DNA from: Betaproteobacteria bacterium
Lineage (GTDB): Bacteria > Pseudomonadota > Gammaproteobacteria > Burkholderiales > Casimicrobiaceae
Assembly: GCA_013298455.1 (NCBI GenBank)
Contig: JAAFHR010000172.1
Location: 1-7,004, forward strand
Direction: 5' to 3'
Length of the DNA: 7,004 bases
Both the position numbers and the translations under genes were made by a program. The notes under the pieces were generated by a model that was not told the origin of the DNA, did not search any database, and saw only the letters and a program-made list of their open reading frames with translations. Below are positions 5,436 to 7,004 of the stretch, one piece after another (positions within the stretch are counted from its first letter, which is position 1; each line of letters opens with the position of its first letter).

Positions 5436-6539
5436 ATGAAGTTCGCCGAGCAAAACACAACGCCAATCGAACTGCGACGGCAAAGTGGTTTTGACGCGCT
5501 TCGATTGCTTGCAGCAGTAGGCGTGCTTTGGTCGCATGTTTACGCAGTGCGTGGAGACCCGCTCTCCGAGCCACTCCTTCAATGGAGCGGCGGCCTGATT
5601 AACGGAGGCATGCTCTCAGTAAACACTTTTTTTGCAATCAGCGGCTATCTGGTCACCAAGAGTTTCTCAGAGAGAGTTGACAGGGTGGGTGACTGGGGCG
5701 CCTTCATTGCCGCACGTGCTCTCCGCATTTTTCCCGCTCTACTTGTTTGTCTTTTGGTGACCGTCATCGCCGGAGCCGTGTTATCGGGTTTGGGCGCAAT
5801 GCGCTACTGGAGCTCCGCTGGCGTCTACAACTACGTTTTGCTCAACTTCGTGCTCGTCCACCAGAACCTATTGCCAGATGTTTTCGAAGGCAATCCCGGT
5901 GGTGCCGGCGTCAATGGCTCGCTCTGGACGCTTCGACTTGAGGTCGGGATGTATGTTGCTACGGCCTTGTTAGGATGTGTCGGTGCATGGCGCAAGCGTT
6001 CACAGAGCCTTTTGTGGGTCACAGTGCTGATAACTTGGTGCGCCATCGCGCCGGGTACGTTTATCTTTTATCCTCACGGCAACGAATTTTGGGTGCTAAA
6101 TAGCGTACTCTGCTATGCCATCGGCGCGCTGTTGTGGGTGTATGGCGCGCCGCAAGCGGCACTCGTAGTCGCCGGTTCGGTAGTGTTTGCAATACTCGTA
6201 GTGATCGCGATTTGGATGGACGGCATGTCGTCCAACGGGCCACGACTTGCAGCTTCCGCGCTCATCGCGATCATCGCAGTTGCTGTCGGTAGGTTGAGCG
6301 CAGCTCCATTTGAGTGGATCACAAGGGGCGGAGACTTGTCTTACGGCGTGTTTCTCTACTCCGCACCAGTGCAGCAAACAATCGTATTCCTGCAACCCGA
6401 GGCGAACGTAGGTCAAGTGTTTACTTGGAGTTTGCTGATCACGATGCTTTTTGCCGCTTGTTCATGGCATTGTGTCGAGCATCCCCTGCTAAACCTCAAA
6501 GGAAGGTTTGCACGGCATTCTGGCTCCTCGAATGCCTAA
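5436..6539 (+). CDS. Acyltransferase-3 family (OafA-like) membrane O-acyltransferase
   Basis: This 367-residue integral membrane protein is of the family that O-acetylates or otherwise acylates cell-surface glycans such as O-antigen, exopolysaccharide or Nod factors, using acyl-CoA from the cytoplasm. About ten hydrophobic segments are visible. Family landmarks appear in order: FDALRLLAAVGVLWSH (19-34) with candidate catalytic His34, VNTFFAISGYLV (62-73), the arginine motif RALRIFPALL (94-103), GSLWTLRLEVGMY (161-173) with Glu169, YGVFLYSAPVQQ (303-314) and the closing HCVEHPLL (345-352). There is no C-terminal SGNH domain, so it is the short single-domain type. The start at ATG 5436 fits the usual short N-terminal lead; only a weak GAG lies upstream. 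A 6-codon open frame (MNPLSR, 5419-5439) ends across this ATG. No other glycan genes are nearby, so the substrate cannot be inferred. It stands alone between rhodanese and transketolase. Confidence 0.92.
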   Translation: MKFAEQNTTPIELRRQSGFDALRLLAAVGVLWSHVYAVRGDPLSEPLLQWSGGLINGGMLSVNTFFAISGYLVTKSFSERVDRVGDWGAFIAARALRIFPALLVCLLVTVIAGAVLSGLGAMRYWSSAGVYNYVLLNFVLVHQNLLPDVFEGNPGGAGVNGSLWTLRLEVGMYVATALLGCVGAWRKRSQSLLWVTVLITWCAIAPGTFIFYPHGNEFWVLNSVLCYAIGALLWVYGAPQAALVVAGSVVFAILVVIAIWMDGMSSNGPRLAASALIAIIAVAVGRLSAAPFEWITRGGDLSYGVFLYSAPVQQTIVFLQPEANVGQVFTWSLLITMLFAACSWHCVEHPLLNLKGRFARHSGSSNA

Positions 6540-6540
6540 T

Positions 6541-6582
6541 GAAGCGCCACAGACGTACTTCCCGGAGCGGCACTGGCGCTTC
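6541..6582 (+). terminator. Stem-loop after the acyltransferase gene
   Basis: GAAGCGCCA (6541-6549) and TGGCGCTTC (6574-6582) are perfect 9-bp arms with a 24-base loop, beginning one base after the acyltransferase TAA stop. Placement fits a transcript-end structure, but no T-tract follows (CGGTCGGCG), so intrinsic termination is doubtful. Further on, AACCCG (6609-6614) and CGGGTT (6618-6623) form a second small hairpin, and CCGCTACG occurs twice (6628-6635 and 6647-6654). Nothing else was seen in 6540-6664. Confidence 0.4.
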
Positions 6583-6664
6583 GGTCGGCGATAATTGAGC
6601 ACAAAATTAACCCGCGTCGGGTTCGTCCCGCTACGTGCCCCTACCTCCGCTACGCTCCATCGGC

Positions 6665-7004
6665 ATGCCCACCATCGACAAAACATCTCTCCAAACCGCC
6701 GCTAACGCGATCCGAATTCTGGCCGTTGATGCCGTGGCCAAGGCCAAATCTGGCCACCAAGGCATGCCCATGGGCATGGCCGAAATTGCAGTGGCGCTGT
6801 GGGCGAAACACCTCCGGCACAACCCCGCGAATCCGCATTGGGCGAATCGTGATCGGTTTGTTGTTTCGAACGGTCACGGCTCGATGTTGCCCTATGCGCT
6901 CTTGCATTTGAGCGGCTACGATTTGCCGATGTCGGAGATTCAAAATTTCCGACAGTTGCACAGCAAAACGCCGGGGCATCCCGAGGTCGGTATCACGCCC
7001 GGTA
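6665..7004 (+). CDS. tkt: Transketolase, N-terminal part (cut by window end)
   Basis: The first 113 codons of transketolase (EC 2.2.1.1) are present; the family is usually about 660-680 residues. The enzyme is thiamine-diphosphate dependent and moves two-carbon units between sugar phosphates in the pentose phosphate pathway and, in autotrophs, the Calvin cycle. The N-terminal thiamine-binding domain begins here: AANAIRILAVDAVAKAKSGH (12-31), GMPMGMAEIAVALW (33-46), DRFVVSNGHGSM (63-74) and FRQLHSKTPGHPEVG (95-109). His31, His71 and His99 match the conserved active-site histidines of E. coli TktA (26, 66 and 100). Residue 32 is Gln where most family members have Pro (SGHPG). ATG 6665 is chosen because it places the conserved region at the usual distance from the N terminus. 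A GTG at 6635 is in frame but adds a proline-rich lead not expected. No clear Shine-Dalgarno sequence is present. Confidence 0.95.
   Translation, partial: MPTIDKTSLQTAANAIRILAVDAVAKAKSGHQGMPMGMAEIAVALWAKHLRHNPANPHWANRDRFVVSNGHGSMLPYALLHLSGYDLPMSEIQNFRQLHSKTPGHPEVGITPG

Overview
The window looks like chromosomal DNA from a betaproteobacterium, probably Burkholderiales or a close relative. This rests on protein character and on methionine synthase being encoded as two polypeptides, a layout I know from Burkholderia- and Ralstonia-type genomes. No marker gene fixes the genus. Base composition looks moderately GC-rich by eye and was not computed.

Left half, minus strand, in transcription order: (i) the N-terminal half of cobalamin-dependent methionine synthase (homocysteine/zinc module, 3686-4696); (ii) a VapB antitoxin (3250-3621) and a VapC PIN-domain toxin (2846-3250); (iii) the large C-terminal half of methionine synthase (folate, cobalamin and reactivation modules, 180-2846). 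The two MetH proteins together carry everything in a standard one-chain MetH of about 1,230 residues. The toxin-antitoxin pair therefore sits between two subunits of one enzyme. Its genes are chained to each other and to the large MetH gene by one-base stop/start overlaps (TAGTG and TAATG). It has its own strong ribosome-binding site and an 8-7-8 operator-like palindrome in the 64-nt gap after the first MetH gene.

Middle: 4697-4912 separates the minus-strand MetH genes from plus-strand genes. It is almost entirely an imperfect inverted repeat built of TTCGTCC/TTCGTCA heptamers, with a 9-bp hairpin near its centre. The start codons of both divergent genes lie at its outer ends.

Right half, plus strand: a small single-domain rhodanese (4913-5305), an integral-membrane acyltransferase of the OafA/acyltransferase-3 family (5436-6539), and the first 113 codons of transketolase (6665-7004, cut by the window end). 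These three are separated by 130 and 125 bases and need not form an operon.

The region 1-179, downstream of the large MetH gene, holds no gene I can support, only a degenerate inverted repeat and a small hairpin. No tRNA, rRNA, CRISPR array, transposase or cobalamin riboswitch was recognised. The main point of interest is the vapBC module wired into a split methionine synthase locus.
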